Shown: positions 39,609 through 52,503 of the stretch, piece after piece
Numbering within the stretch: position 1 is the first letter of the stretch
Layout of the letters: every line of letters starts with the position of its first letter
Assembly: GCA_027186245.1 (NCBI GenBank)
Contig: CP114490.1
Coordinates: 3,239,001-3,303,000, forward strand
DNA: 64,000 nt
Reading direction: 5' to 3'
Origin: Coriaria nepalensis
Lineage: Eukaryota; Streptophyta; Magnoliopsida; Cucurbitales; Coriariaceae
Notes under the pieces: model-generated
The model's database searches: none
Seen by the model: only the letters and a program-made list of their open reading frames with translations
Told to the model about the DNA's origin: nothing
Made by a program: the position numbers and the translations under genes

Positions 39609-41501
39609 ATGGGAAGCACAGGGGAGACTAACTACGGCGAATACACCTACAAGGAGCTTGAGAGACAACCTTACTGGCCATCCGAGAAGCTTAGAATATC
39701 AATAACAGGGGCAGGTGGTTTTATCGCCTCTCACATTGCTCGGAGATTGAAGAACGAGGGTCATTACATCATAGCTTCAGATTGGAAGAAGAATGAGCAT
39801 ATGACTGAAGACATGTTCTGTCATGAATTCCATCTTGTTGATCTTCGCGTGATGGATAATTGCTTGAAGGTTACAAAGGAAGTTGATCATGTCTTTAACC
39901 TTGCTGCTGATATGGGTGGGATGGGTTTTATTCAGTCGAACCATTCTGTTATTATGTATAACAACACTATGATTAGCTTCAACATGCTTGAAGCTGCTAG
40001 GATCAATGGAGTTAAGAGGTAAGTTGTCCTGGATTCTTTTTAGCCCAGTCTACTTTGATTTCCCCACTCGAGTTATTTTCTGAAGATGATTTTGTATTGG
40101 AAACTATGTCTTTAAGAGGTCCATTTGATTTAGCGTTCGAAACTGAAATTTAGGAAATTTGAGTTTCTCTCACTGTGAACTGTATCTTATTTAGGTTATG
40201 TAAAATGGATTTTGAAATTGAGTAAGCATTCAAAACGCTTTTGAAAAACGGGATTTTCATTTTTTGGAGGACAATTGATTAAGAAAACTGTCTTTTGTGG
40301 GCCCAAACTGGATTTTAGGCACAAATAGAATTTTCAAGCTTTGAGTCTGATATCCCTTCTTTTTTTTTTTTCTTTTTTTTTCAGGTTCTTTTATGCCTCA
40401 AGTGCTTGTATCTATCCTGAATTCAAGCAGTTGGAAACTAATGTGAGCTTGAAGGAGGCAGATGCCTGGCCTGCTGAGGTTTGTTTCTCATTAAACTTTA
40501 ATGTTTCAGAAATGGTCAACAAATCGTATACACTAAAATGACTGAAATCAGTTATATTTCATTTGATTCATAGCCTCAAGATGCTTATGGACTAGAGAAG
40601 CTTGCTACAGAAGAGTTGTGCAAGCACTACACTAAAGATTTCGGCATAGAGTGTCGTATTGGAAGGTTCCATAACATTTATGGTCCTTTCGGAACATGGA
40701 AAGGTAAGTTATAAAACGCACTCACTATTTGACCTGTGTAGATGATTGTGCCTTGTTAACCTGTTTTCATGACTCTGAAGTTTGATCCTTCTTGTTTTCT
40801 CCTTATAGGTGGAAGGGAGAAAGCACCTGCTGCCTTTTGCAGAAAGGCTCTCACCTCCATCAATGAGTTTGAGATGTGGGGAGATGGGCTTCAGACCAGA
40901 TCTTTCACCTTCATTGATGAATGTGTTGAAGGTGTGCTTAGGTAAAAAGCTTGTGTTTTTTGGTTTTTTTGGGTTTGAAATTATTGGCTCAATCCTATGG
41001 AAGTTTTGCTAATCTTTTGGTATTGATGTTATGCTTAGGTTGACCAAATCAGATTTCCGTGAGCCAGTCAACATTGGAAGTGATGAGATGGTTAGCATGA
41101 ATGAGATGGCAGAGATCGTGCTTAGCTTCGAGGACAAGAAGCTTCCTATCCGCCACATTCCTGGTCCGGAAGGTGTTCGTGGTCGTAATTCTGACAATAC
41201 CCTCATCAAAGAGAAACTCGGGTGGGCCCCTACCATGAGATTGAAGGTAATTTATTTGACAAGTCGATACTCAAAATATATTTGATTACTTCAAGTTTGG
41301 TTCAACTTATATTTGAAATATTTCCAATTTTGATGATACATGTAGGATGGGTTGAGAATTACCTACTTTTGGATCAAGGAACAGATTGAGAAAGAGAAGG
41401 CTAAAGGCATTGACTTGTCGGTTTACGGATCTTCCAAGGTTGTTGGAACACAAGCCCCGGTTCAACTAGGTTCACTCCGAGCTGCTGATGGCAAGGAATA
41501 G
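39609..41501 (+). CDS. GME: GDP-D-mannose 3',5'-epimerase
   Basis: Six exons: 39609-40018, 40385-40478, 40574-40703, 40809-40941, 41039-41246, 41346-41501; 376 residues against 377 in Arabidopsis. GME converts GDP-D-mannose to GDP-L-galactose (and GDP-L-gulose) in the cytosol, feeding ascorbate synthesis and cell-wall L-galactose. Extended SDR fold: NAD-binding GAGGFIA at 34-40; catalytic C145 in ASSACIYP; Y173 and K177 in YGLEK (Y174/K178 in Arabidopsis); IYGPFGTWKGGREKAP follows. The one-residue offset comes from LETNVSLK where Arabidopsis, as I recall, has LETTNVSLK. The C-terminus QAPVQLGSLRAADGKE is almost invariant in plants. ATG 39609 is preceded by an intron acceptor. Confidence 0.97.
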
Positions 41502-43144
41502 GTAAAGAAGCTGGGTTTCTCTGAGCGAACCATAGTTATGTAGATCTTGGCCATCTGTATTGTGGTTGATGTATGGGGAATTATTCTCTGCTTATTATTC
41601 GGCACAATTTGCTTCTGTAGAAGTGATCGCTGCCTATATTGCCATGTTTCGTAGTATGCTATCTGTATCGTGTTCATATAAGTGTATGATTTTAAGATCC
41701 CTTTGGTTGTAGTAATTCATCCGAGTTTTCAGCAGCATTAGTTGCTTGTAGTAAAGTGAAAAGTCATTCGTATGTTACCACATTCCCTTTTCCAATCCTG
41801 CTGCTTCAAGTCTTCCTGTCTACTCCCTGAAGTCTGGCCAAGTAGTAACCTCTCGGATTATCAATCCCACATTTTTCATTCAGATTGACCTAATGAAGCT
41901 TTGATCGCCAAACCAAAATTTGTGAATGCAAACTGAATATTAGCCATTCTGTGTCCAAATTAGATTTGTGTCTCAAAGTAGAGTTTGTAACATGAAACGA
42001 AATTGATTTGAGATGAGAAGAGAGCACTTGAATTGCACACGAGATCACGACGGAGGATGATGATAAGGAGAAATTCTTAGATAAACTATATCAATAAATC
42101 AGTCGATTTTAATCGTAAATATCAATTTTATATTATCACATCATATATCATATTAATTATATGTGGATCGATCTATCGTAAACATATTTTATCCAAAAAG
42201 ATTTCGCCGATAGTTTGATAACCCAGCTCATAAACTTTTGGTCTGTGGTCAAAAGACAGTGGAACCAGGGCATTTAAGTGGGGAAAGAAAAATTGAAGTT
42301 TTTTTTTCTAATTTTCTGTGGGGCTAAGTACTTTATGCTGAAAGCAAAAGGAGCAAAGGTGATAGATACATGCTCTGATAGATGCTGGCTTAAATAAGTG
42401 ATGCAAATTGTAGATGGGCTATTCAGTTCTGACGTGTTTGGATAAAGGTTCATCGGAAACAAAAGGAGCCAATCCTTGTACGTGGAGGTTTCGAAAACAT
42501 GTACTAAACCCATCCATCCATATTTAAAACAAAATAAACATATGGAAAGAGGTGTGTGGCTCGAAAATTCTGATTGTGATGTAGGAGAAGGGCGGGGGTG
42601 GGAGGGGAGGACGAATTAGCACACGGCACTCATCACCTTTATATATCAATTATCAGAAGAGCATGTGCATGAAAGAAAAAAGGCTACTAAAAAACACAAT
42701 GCTGATAAGTGATAAGCAAATCCAAAGCCCTTTTTATATCATGGTAAACTAGAATGCTGATATTGTATTCCAACATAGTTTCAGCTTATCTAATGGTTAT
42801 CTGTCTTAAGAGGAGATAGCATCTATCAGTTTCTCTTTTGGTAATTATTTTGAACTAAAATGCATACAAAGACATTTGAAAAGAATCAGTCTTATAACAA
42901 TTTGATAAAGTTAAGCAAGTATTAACCAATCGAGTCACAGAACACCTCAACTCCTGATGTACAAAGTTTTGTATGTTTCATATGATAATGTATAAGGAAG
43001 CAAGTTTTGTATGTCTCATGTACAATGAATTTTCAAAATGATCAAGAGTAATATAGGTATATATTATCAGATACACAGATCCAAGTATATGATAAGCAAT
43101 GATGGTGTATACATAAGATTATGTGACGTGTGTGTCAATACCTG
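41502..43144. other. Convergent intergenic region
   Basis: Between the GME stop (+) and the EF-hand gene stop (-). It should contain both 3' UTRs. A G-rich motif at 42590-42607 is listed separately; no other gene or repeat was recognised. Confidence 0.5.
42590..42607 (+). other. G-quadruplex motif
   Basis: Four G-runs (3, 5, 3 and 4 G) separated by single bases C, T and A. This matches the G3+N1 pattern associated with very stable parallel quadruplexes. The surrounding sequence is AT-rich, so it stands out. Confidence 0.65.
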
Positions 43145-45883
43145 TTAAACTTCTTCCGAGCTATCAACCTCATGATAAATGGGATGTTCTTGGAGATGCT
43201 TAGCAAAAGTCTTGAGGATTTCCTTCACTCGTTCTCCAAATTGATGTTTTTCTTTGACCACACTATTTTCATTCACTACTTCGGCAAATACTGTGTCATA
43301 GAGGAGAAACACTGCTTCATTGGCATCTGGTTGTGGCAAGCCCAGCTCCATCCCTTTTTTCTCGAGGGAATTTCTAATTGTTTTGAGATTGGTTGTCCCA
43401 TCCTTTCTGTTTTTATTTTCTTGCCATATCTCCTCTATGATGTTGTCCAGTAGCTGCTCATCAGCCAACAACTGCAATGTACAAGATTTTATTCGTAGAA
43501 TTCCAGCTATATTTTTATATATTTAATTCAATAATTACTGAGCTACAGATTACATAATCTAAGTAGACATCTAGTAGTAGGTCCATTGACTAGACCAACT
43601 CAATAGATTAATGATTTAAATAATCTGCTATGATGGGATAAACAGACGGTTTTCTCTTTGTATGACTAGATATGTTGGAGATTTTGAAAAATGTCCAAAA
43701 ATGTTGCAGGAGATGCTTCGATAGGTGTTACGTTCTTCCGAGACATTCACATAATCTCCTATTTTCTAATCTGTTCTATTTCAAATTTGGAAGCTTTTTT
43801 TTTTTTTTTTCCTTTTTCTTGCTGACATTATTTCAAGCTATTTTCCATTAGCAGATTTTTGAGAGCCGATCCATGATTCCCAATTGCAAGACTATGTCAA
43901 ACATATATACCATAAAATACTATGTTCACTTGATGAACAAGGCGAATTCATGTGGAAGGAGAACAAATTTAAGGGGGCTAGAAAGTTCAAAGAAGTCAAA
44001 CCTTCATGAGAACAAAGTCGAGCATAGTATGATATTTATGCGGCCACATTTCCTTGGTAAATTTGGAAAATAAAGAAAATGGATGACCAATTACCTTTCT
44101 CAGCTTAGACCCATTATTGATCTTACTAGTGTGTATGAACACAAAGTGCCTTTCTGCCAATGCATCAGCTAATTCTTGTAGAATAGGCTGAAGTAGTTGT
44201 GCAAACTGTGCTTGGCCCAGTTCATCTTCCCCCTCAACTCCATGTTTCGTCAAAATATCCTTCAGCTGTGGATACTCTGTTATGATCACACCGAGTTCTG
44301 TTACCTCATGGTTTACCAAACATTTACTATAACTTTGGGGATTAAAAAGGGAATGATGAGGTAGACAATGAAACTGTGTTAATTGTCTGTACTATTAACA
44401 TAAATGCGAGGAGTTAGAAAAGAATGTAATGTTAAGCATACAAACCACCCCTAAAGAGTGTTGCCCAAAAAAAGAATGACATACCTTACATCCAGTACTT
44501 ACAAATCTTATACGCATACAAAGGGTAATAGGACATGATTCTATTAAGGAGAGAAGTTATATGGCATCATCGTCTTGAGTTGTAATGTTAAGCTGAGCAA
44601 AATGGTGGAAGACACTAGACAGTAAGATGAAATGTACTCAGAAAACCTAGCGGATCATTGATGTAGCTCTTTCCTCTACTATCTAATATGGTATCAATAT
44701 TATACCCCAATATAGCCAGATAAGATATTGGCATTTCAGCCATTCAAGCTTGGATATCTACTAGACTTCCTTTACACGAAGGGACACATAATAAAATTAG
44801 ATACTATACACATAGCAAAAATCCCACATAAAAGTCCCGAAATATTATGATGAAAAGTACGTATCAAAATAAATGAACCTGATATAGGAGGAACGCCCAT
44901 GTCAACCCCCAGTTGGGCAAGAGCATTTTGTATCTCACTCCTCCCGATCTTTCCCTTGTCCTCTGTATCTAATTCTGTGAATAAATTCTCCGCTACCATT
45001 GCAAAATCATCTTCATCCTCTAGGTACAGTTGAATAGTGTTCCCGTCCAAAATTGATACAACAAGTGGGTCATCTGAAGCAAAAACAAATCACTATGAGT
45101 AAGAAGTATGGGAAATAAATATGAGTTCTTTCCCATTCATAGGTAAAAGAAGGGAAGGAAGAAAGATGAAAATGATTATTTTAAAAGATCAGTGACAAAT
45201 GGTAAAACTGGGAGCATCCGGTTTGCAGATGAAACGACCAATTAAGGTTTAAATCAAGTCTGGAACAACAAAACCGTCAATTAACTTCAATCACTCATCC
45301 AAAGGGAAATTCTATGTTCTCACTAGAAAATAAATAACACAATGTCCCAAAACGCTAGTTCAAAAACTCTAACCGGAATGCACCCCGAATCAAGCGTGAT
45401 AAGCAAACAACAGTGTATACTGTTTTTTCAAGGTATGTAATATTCCAATTTTCCGTTCCTCTTTCTGCTTTTTCTCGGATATTAGTACTAGTACATCAAT
45501 TTTATCCAAACACCTTCAGTTGCAGCAATCATCATTTTTAAAAGTTAACTCTTCTTTCAGCAGAAAAATTAGATGTATTGAGAGTGAGTGATACCGGCTA
45601 ATTCATCGGCGATCGCAGAGATATAGTCCTTGAGCTTCAAAGAAGCTTGGTCTGGAGTGATCTCTGTACCCCGGAAGGAAACGACGTCGTTGATGCCGAT
45701 GCGGTTGAGAGAAAAGGCCCGGAGAGACTCAGGCAAGTCGATCCCAAGCAAGGATGAAGAGGCTCTAGAATTGGCAAGTTCGAGTACCTGATCTCCGGTA
45801 ACGGTGACGTCAGAAAACGGAAGTGATAGGTCAATGCCTCTGAGCTTCGAACCGTCTAGGACTGTTACGACTCCGTCCGACAT
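43145..45883 (-). CDS. EF-hand family protein, function unknown
   Basis: Four exons: 45883-45595, 45073-44879, 44276-44095, 43471-43145; 330 residues. It resembles an uncharacterised plant calcium-binding EF-hand family (At4g38810-like, from memory). The N-terminal third (SDGVVTVLDGSKLRGIDLSL) is family-specific. The best EF-hand-like stretch is FTELDTEDKGKIGRSEIQNA near 123-142 (D-x-E-D-K-G-K-I), followed by helical segments with FAQLLQPILQELADALAER and a second weak loop in QENKNRKDGTTNLKTIRNSL. Loop residues are poorly conserved, so calcium binding is doubtful for part of the sites. No signal peptide or membrane segment. Frame and splice phases are consistent throughout. Confidence 0.8.
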
Positions 45884-46629
45884 TTTCAGAGAGAGAGAAA
45901 GAGGGTTGAAATTCTTGAATTCAGAGAGAGCGAAAGAGACGGTTGGTATGGAAGTTTTTAGCTTATGGCTTCTCTCAATAAGAAATTAAATTTAATATTT
46001 TTTTTTTCCGTAATTTTTATTTTATTTTATTTATCCTATTTTGAACTTTTCTTATTATATAAGAAATCTTAAAAATAAAATTGGAAATTTAAATAATTAT
46101 TCCCTTTTTTATTTATTTATTATTTTTTCTTTTTTAGTCTAAATTTTACACATTTATGAAGAGCTGAAGAGAATATAGCCCTTTGTTTTAAGCCATTTAT
46201 GAAGTCTAAATTTACTCTCCAGTTCTTGGCACAATCAGGACTATCTGTGCTTAACAAGGACCGAAGAGAAAAAAACTACCCATAGTCCATACATACAAAA
46301 GGCTTAGTGATGGGCCGGAGAAAGCTAGTGGGCCTAGGAGGAGCATAAGGCTTAGTCATGCACACGACGAGGACCATGCACATGCATGACGGCGTTGCAG
46401 CCCATGCTACCTATCAGCTTGTTTCCTTTGTTTGGTTTCCTTGTTGCCTTGTTATTTCCTTAATTCTTAGTTACTTAGTAATTTTTTTAATTTTTTATGT
46501 CGGGGTTTGTTTTCCAATATAAAACCATTGTAGTTGTTTTTGAGATTTTCATGCAAGAATTATTTTAGTAAAGTAAAGCGTTGAATCAAGAATTTTCCTG
46601 ACACCGTGAGTTAGAAACACACAACGCGA
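45884..46629. other. Intergenic: EF-hand promoter; possible LTR of Gypsy relic
   Basis: The first 100 bases are the GA-rich leader of the EF-hand gene. From about 46160 to 46620 the sequence could be the LTR and leader of the downstream Gypsy relic (TATAAAACC near 46520 and a transcribed-looking end), but no second LTR was found. Confidence 0.4.
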
Positions 46630-47770
46630 TTGAAGATGGAGTTTCCGAAATTTACCGGCACCGATCCTATGGTGTGGTTAGATCGGGCGACGCGAATAGA
46701 TGGCGGCAATGGTATTTGCACCATAACAAGAATAAACCGGTAACTTAAAGGGTTTTCGATAAGGAGTTGCTTCATTAGTTTGGGCCGACGACGTTTGAGA
46801 ACGTCGACGAATCACTTTCCAAAATCTGACAGGGAGGGTCCTTCGACGGGTATTCCGAGAGTTTGAAAGGTTATCTAACCAAGCCAAGGGATGGCCGACG
46901 GAAGCTTTAATGGGTAAGTTTCTCGGGGTGCTGAAGGACGAGATTGCATCGGACGTCTGGATGTTCCGCCCAATGAAATTGGTAGAGGCGATTGATTTAG
47001 CTAGCTGACAAAACGATAAGCTGATGAGGACCCGTAAAACGAGCAGCATCACTCGAAGTTTTTCGTTTGCTAAACCTGGTCCGGGGGCGCCACCAACCGA
47101 GACGCACACTCAAGCCAAACCGTTCATGCCGAACGCTGCCAAAAGACTCACTTTCGACAAGATGAAGAAGAGACGAGAAAAGGGTCTTTGCTATAATTGT
47201 GGTCAAAGGTTCGTACCAGGCCATAAATGCCCAAACGCCCAAGCCATGTCGATCGAGGGTTTGGACGAGGAAGAAGAGGAGTTTGAGGACGCTACGGCCA
47301 AACTGGAGGAAGAAGCAACCGAGCCACAGAATATCACTTCACGCCATATCGGGAGGAGCCGGTAAACGGACCATATGTTTATATGCGGAAATAAAGAAAC
47401 AACTGGTAAATGTGCTTATCGATAGTGGATCGAGTCACAATTTCATTCATGATAAAGTGGCGGGCCGGCTGCAGCTTTTTGTCACTCCAATCACCCCGTT
47501 CGCGGTTCGGGTTGCAAGTGGCGATCAGTTGATGTGCCGTTATCGATTTGATAATGTCAGAGTAAAGCTACAGAACTATGAGTTCCACACTACTTTATAT
47601 GCATTACCCATTACCGGCATGGATGTTGTCTTGTGAATACAGTGGCTGGAGAGTCTTAGAGCAATACTATCCCGCTATCGACAAATGACGATGGAGTTTA
47701 GCACGAACGGACAGCAGCATCAGCTAAGGGAGTGTGCAATACCGGAATCACTCACTAGATGCACAGAGCT
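46630..47770 (+). mobile_element. Ty3/Gypsy retrotransposon relic (gag-protease)
   Basis: Gag begins MEFPKFTGTDPMVWLDRA and soon hits stops. Further on, LMGKFLGVLKDEIASDVW and a CCHC zinc knuckle (CYNCGQRFVPGHKC, about 47189-47230) are readable. After a one-base frame change near 47325 the retropepsin domain follows: ISLHAISG, then VLIDSGSSHNFIHDKV with the DSG catalytic triad, to ITGMDVVL and a stop at 47634-47636. Continuation WLESLRAI is readable after the stop. Reverse transcriptase, RNase H and integrase are absent. Multiple stops show it is dead. Confidence 0.8.
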
Positions 47771-48735
47771 CTTGCGTATTTTATGCAAAATCTCAAAGCC
47801 TGAATCCTCGATATTTTTTAGAATTCGCTCGTAGCCACCTTTATAATGCGGTTGGCTAACTGAGGAGCCTACAAAAAGGAGTAGAGATATAGTTAAATTT
47901 GACTAATCTATAAAGTATTATAGAGATGATCTGAATCTATATGTAATGCACTAACCCTAAACCACGTTAGAGTATACGGTTGGTAACCATGGAGAAAGAT
48001 AGATGAGGGAATTAGATCTGATAAAACTACAACGGGAAGAAAGATGGAGAAGAGTGAATAGTTATCAGAACCCGGCATGAATGATGGATAGGCATGCATG
48101 AGTATCTATAGTATCCCGCCAAGCAAAGTGCATGCAACTTTCGAAAATGTTTTATTAATTAAGAATACGAAATATCAAAGACTCATAGGAAGATGTATAG
48201 TCTTGATAAAAATAAAAATAAAAATAAAAATAAAAATAAAAATAAAAATAAAAATAAAAATAAAAATAAAAACTTTCCTACTGTGTTTATGATTTATAAA
48301 TTAATATATTTTATTTGATAAGAAACAATTATTATTTTTATTAATTTTAAAATATATTAATTGTAAATTGTCAAATGACTTGTCTTGGACTCCACGTTAT
48401 CAACCCGTCAAAAGAGAAGATTCAATTCGGTCAAAAAGTCGTCGTTTTTATAGTCCAGTAAATAATGTTTCCAATTTTCCAAATTTCCAATTTCATCATA
48501 TGGCCTGTGGGCCCTATTTACTATAAATGTTACCTGCGGAAGGCATAATTATTTTCAAATGACGTAACACGATGACGTAATCACTTATTTTTAGTCTTTT
48601 TTCATTTGACTCATTCGTCAATATGGAAATTACATTCAACTCTTAGTTCTCAAGTTCACGTAACGTAATTCTCATGCAAATTACATTTCATGCATGAATC
48701 AATGCGGCAAAGCTCCCACGAACTTTCGTAAAAGT

Positions 48736-48766
<31 letters not shown>

Positions 48767-49119
48767 TATATTATAATATTAATATTAATATTAATATTAA
48801 TATTAATAAATTAAATTAAATCCTTATTTTAAGAACGAATTTCTGGCAGAATATATGCTGACATCTGGTATTCCTAATTTGAAAGTTAAGAGAAGCGTTA
48901 TATCTAAGTATCTAACAGAACCACTACTGTTGAGAGAAGGAAATTACGAGGAAATTTCATCTCTATACATATTCACACGTCTTGATTTCACTATAAATAA
49001 CAATACTTTTATCACTGATTCCCTGCTTACAAAACAACACTCAAGTTTCACATTCTTGATCGATATCCTTGTTTGTGAAGTCATATAATTTCTCAGTCAA
49101 CAAAAAGGTCATTAGTAGA
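47771..49119. other. Intergenic with simple repeats; ACA promoter
   Basis: Contains a (TAAAAA)n tract at about 48205-48270, (TA)n at about 48751-48770 and (ATATTA)n near 48776-48808. GCAAAGCTCC onward and TATAAATA near 48992-48999 may be ACA promoter. No other gene recognised. Confidence 0.5.
48205..48270. repeat. (TAAAAA)n microsatellite
   Basis: About eleven perfect or near-perfect hexamer units. It opens a false Ile-Lys repeat frame, which I do not regard as coding. Confidence 0.9.
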
Positions 49120-52100
49120 ATGGCTCTAAGGCCTAGGTCAACAACATGGATAGCAGCTGCTGCAGTCATGACTGATCATGTTCAAGAACAAGAACATGAT
49201 CGAGATAAGTACAATAACCTGAAGGGAAAGATTCACAAGAGACGGTGGAGGTTGGCTTTGACGGCTATATGTTTCACTAGGGCTCTGGTTTCTCTATCGA
49301 AGAAAGCTCTCGAAACCAATGCTCGGGTCTTGCGTTCGCTCTCCTACGTCACCATTGATGTTCAACCTAACGATGATCATAATAACCCAGGTGAGAAAAT
49401 TGTTCATGATATAGTATTATAATTTTCCTAAATCTTTAGAACAAACCCTAGTACCGTACTCCAGTTTGTGAAACTCTAAAACCAGACTGTCCTTTCACTG
49501 CATGAACTTGATTAAAGTGGCACAAAATATAGAAACTTTTTAAGCTTTTTTTTTTTTTTTGGCAAAATTTTAAGCATCTGTTAAAAGAGAAACAATTTGT
49601 AATCAACCCTTTGAAGCATATTGCATCATCATCCAAGTCGTAACATATTGTTATCATAACATGCAGTAGATCATATCCAACCGACAGAAGAAGCAATACT
49701 TTTTCTTGATGTTGATCGGCAAATATTAAGCACCATGGTGAGGGAGAAGAACTCTGGAACTTTGACTCAATTGGGAGGGATTACACAATTAGCAGCACTT
49801 CTTCGAACTAACCCAAAAGACGGTATAACCGGGACCGAGGCAGATGTTCTTAACCGAAAAACCATTTTTGGTTCAAACACATATCCAAAACCACCCCTCA
49901 AAACCTTTTTCAGCTTTGTTCTCGAATCATTTAAAGACCTTACTATCATCATACTCTTAATATGTGCAATCCTCTCTCTCGTTTTCGGAATCAAACAACG
50001 CGGTTGGAGTTGCGGATGGTACGATGGTGGAAGCATCATTTTCGCCATTTTACTTGTAGTTATAGTCTCTTCTTTGAGCAACTTCAAGCAATCTAAACAG
50101 TTTCAGAAACTATCAGCCAAAAGTAGCGACATAAAAATCGACGTAGTAAGAGCCGGAAGAAGACAACCCGTTTCAATTTTTGAGGTTTGTGTGGGTGATA
50201 TAGTTTGTTTGAAGATCGGGGACCAGATTCCGGCAGATGGGTTGTTCTTGGATGGCCACTCGCTCAAAGTTGACGAATCAAGCATGACTGGAGAGAGTGA
50301 ACACATAGAAGCGAATATAAATAGTCCGTTTATGTTGTCGGGCACAAAAGTGACGGATGGGTTTGGCATAATGATGGTGACTTCTGTGGGGCCTGCTACG
50401 CTATGGGGTGAGATGATGAGTTCGATAAGCCGAGAAATAGACGAGCAAACCCCATTACAAGCCCGTTTGAACAAGATAACGTCGTATATCGGGAAAGTCG
50501 GATTAACCATTGCAATACTCGTTCTTGCAGTCTTGATGATCCGTTATTTTACAGGAAATACTAAAAATTTTAGAGGGCAAAGAGAATTTAATGGAAGTAA
50601 GACAAAATTCAATGACGTGATGAATTCAGTGGTGGATATGGTGGCAGCCGCTGTTACGATCGTTGTGGTGGCAATCCCGGAAGGGTTGCCTTTGGCCGTT
50701 ACTTTGACTCTTGCTTTCTCGATGAAGAAAATGATGGGCGATAATGCAATGGTTAGAAAGCTCTCGGCTTGTGAGACTATGGGGTCCGCCACGACGATTT
50801 GCACAGATAAAACAGGTACTCTTACTTTAAACGAAATGCAAGTTACAGAGTTTTGGCTCGGAAAAGAAAGAATAACGAAAGAAGTCAACTTATCAAATGC
50901 AACCTCCTTTGTTCTCAATCTGTTACAAGACACAGTTGGTTTAAACACTTCAGGTAATGTTTATAAGCCAGCTTCTACGTTGGTTCCTGAAGTTTCTGGT
51001 AGTCCAACAGAGAAGGCGATACTTTCTTGGGCTATCTTCGAATTAGACATGGATATCGATGAAGTAAAGAAGCGTAATGAGATAATACAAGTGGAGACCT
51101 TCAATTCGGAGAAAAAAAGAAGTGCGGTTTTGACAAAGAGGAAAAGTGATGAGACGGGCCTTCTTCAAACCCATTGGAAAGGAGCAGCCGAAATGATTTT
51201 GAGCATGTGTTCAAGTTATTACGATATCTCTGGAAATATCACATCCATGGATGATGCAGAAAGAAGGCAAATCAGTACCATAATCTCAAACATGGCTGCA
51301 AAAAGCTTACGGTGTATAGCATTCGCTCACAAAAAAGTTGACCACAAGCTCGAAGAATCAGACCTTACATGGTTAGGGCTGGTTGGTTTAAAAGACCCAT
51401 GTCGGCCTGGAGTCAGAGCTGCTGTCGAATCTTGCCAAGCTGCTGGTGTCAACGTAAAAATGATAACAGGCGATAATGTTCTCACTGCAAAGGCTATAGC
51501 CATTGAATGTGGGATACTAAACCCAGATGAGGATTTAGACGAGGAAGCTATTGTAGAGGGTGTTCAGTTTAGAAACTTCTCTCCAAAGGAGAGAGCCGAA
51601 AAGGTCGAGAAGATCAAAGTAATGGCTAGATCCTCTCCGTTCGATAAGCTCGAAATGGTGCAATGCTTGAAGCAGAGAGGCCATGTGGTGGCAGTTACAG
51701 GGGACGGCACAAATGATGCTCCAGCTTTAAAAGAAGCCGATATTGGCCTTTCTATGGGGATACAAGGCACAGAAGTGGCGAAGGAGAGCTCAGACATAGT
51801 TATCCTGGATGATAACTTTGCTTCGGTTGTGACGGTTTTAAGGTGGGGCCGGTGTGTTTACAACAATATTCAGAAATTCATTCAGTTTCAACTAACTGTA
51901 AATGTTTCTGCCCTTATCATCAACTTCATTGCGGCTATTTCCTCCGGAAAAGTCCCTCTAACTGCCGTTCAGTTATTATGGGTCAACCTCATAATGGACA
52001 CTTTAGGAGCCTTAGCATTAGCAACTGATCAACCTACTAATGATCTTATGGCGAAACCGCCTGTGGGTCGATCAGATCCGTTGATTAGTATGATCATGTG

Positions 52101-52503
52101 GAGGAATCTGATCGCTCAGGCATTGTACCAGGTGATTATCTTGCTAACTCTAGAGTTTAAAGGAAGATCGATTTTTAATGTGGGTGAAAAGGTGAAGAAC
52201 ACTATTATTTTCAACACCTTTGTGTTCTGTCAAATCTTCAATGAGTTCAACGCAAGGAAGCTAGAGAAGAAGAATGTGTTTGAAGGGTTGACGAAAAACA
52301 AGCTCTTTATAGGGATAATAGGGATTACCGTGGTTTTTCAGCTGGTCATGGTGGAGTTTCTGAAGAAGTTCGCGGATACTAAGAGGCTCGACTGGGGACA
52401 ATGGGGGGCTTGCATTGGCATTGCCGCTTTGTCTTGGCCAATTGGATGGATTGTTAAGTGCATTCCGGTTTCAAGTAAATATTCATTCGGAACAAAGAAA
52501 TGA
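49120..52503 (+). CDS. Calcium-transporting ATPase, plasma membrane type (ACA12/13-like)
   Basis: P-type IIB Ca2+-ATPase that exports cytosolic Ca2+ using ATP, controlled by calmodulin. Two exons, 49120-49390 and 49667-52503; 1035 residues (ACA12 is about 1033). The N-terminal autoinhibitory/calmodulin-binding helix is KRRWRLALTAICFTRALVSL at 40-59. Actuator TGES at 298-301; PEGLPLAV in M4; phosphorylation site CTDKTGTLT with Asp471; hinge motif TGDGTNDAP at about 768-776; M6 region NLIMDTLGALALATDQPT. About ten membrane helices are visible. Closest by memory to Arabidopsis ACA12/ACA13, which are intronless, whereas this gene has one intron inside the N-terminal regulatory region. ATG 49120 is chosen because the conserved basic helix follows. 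Confidence 0.95.

Noticed and set aside
48098..48292. Ile-Lys repeat protein
   Set aside because: Product of a (TAAAAA)n microsatellite; no start context or homology.
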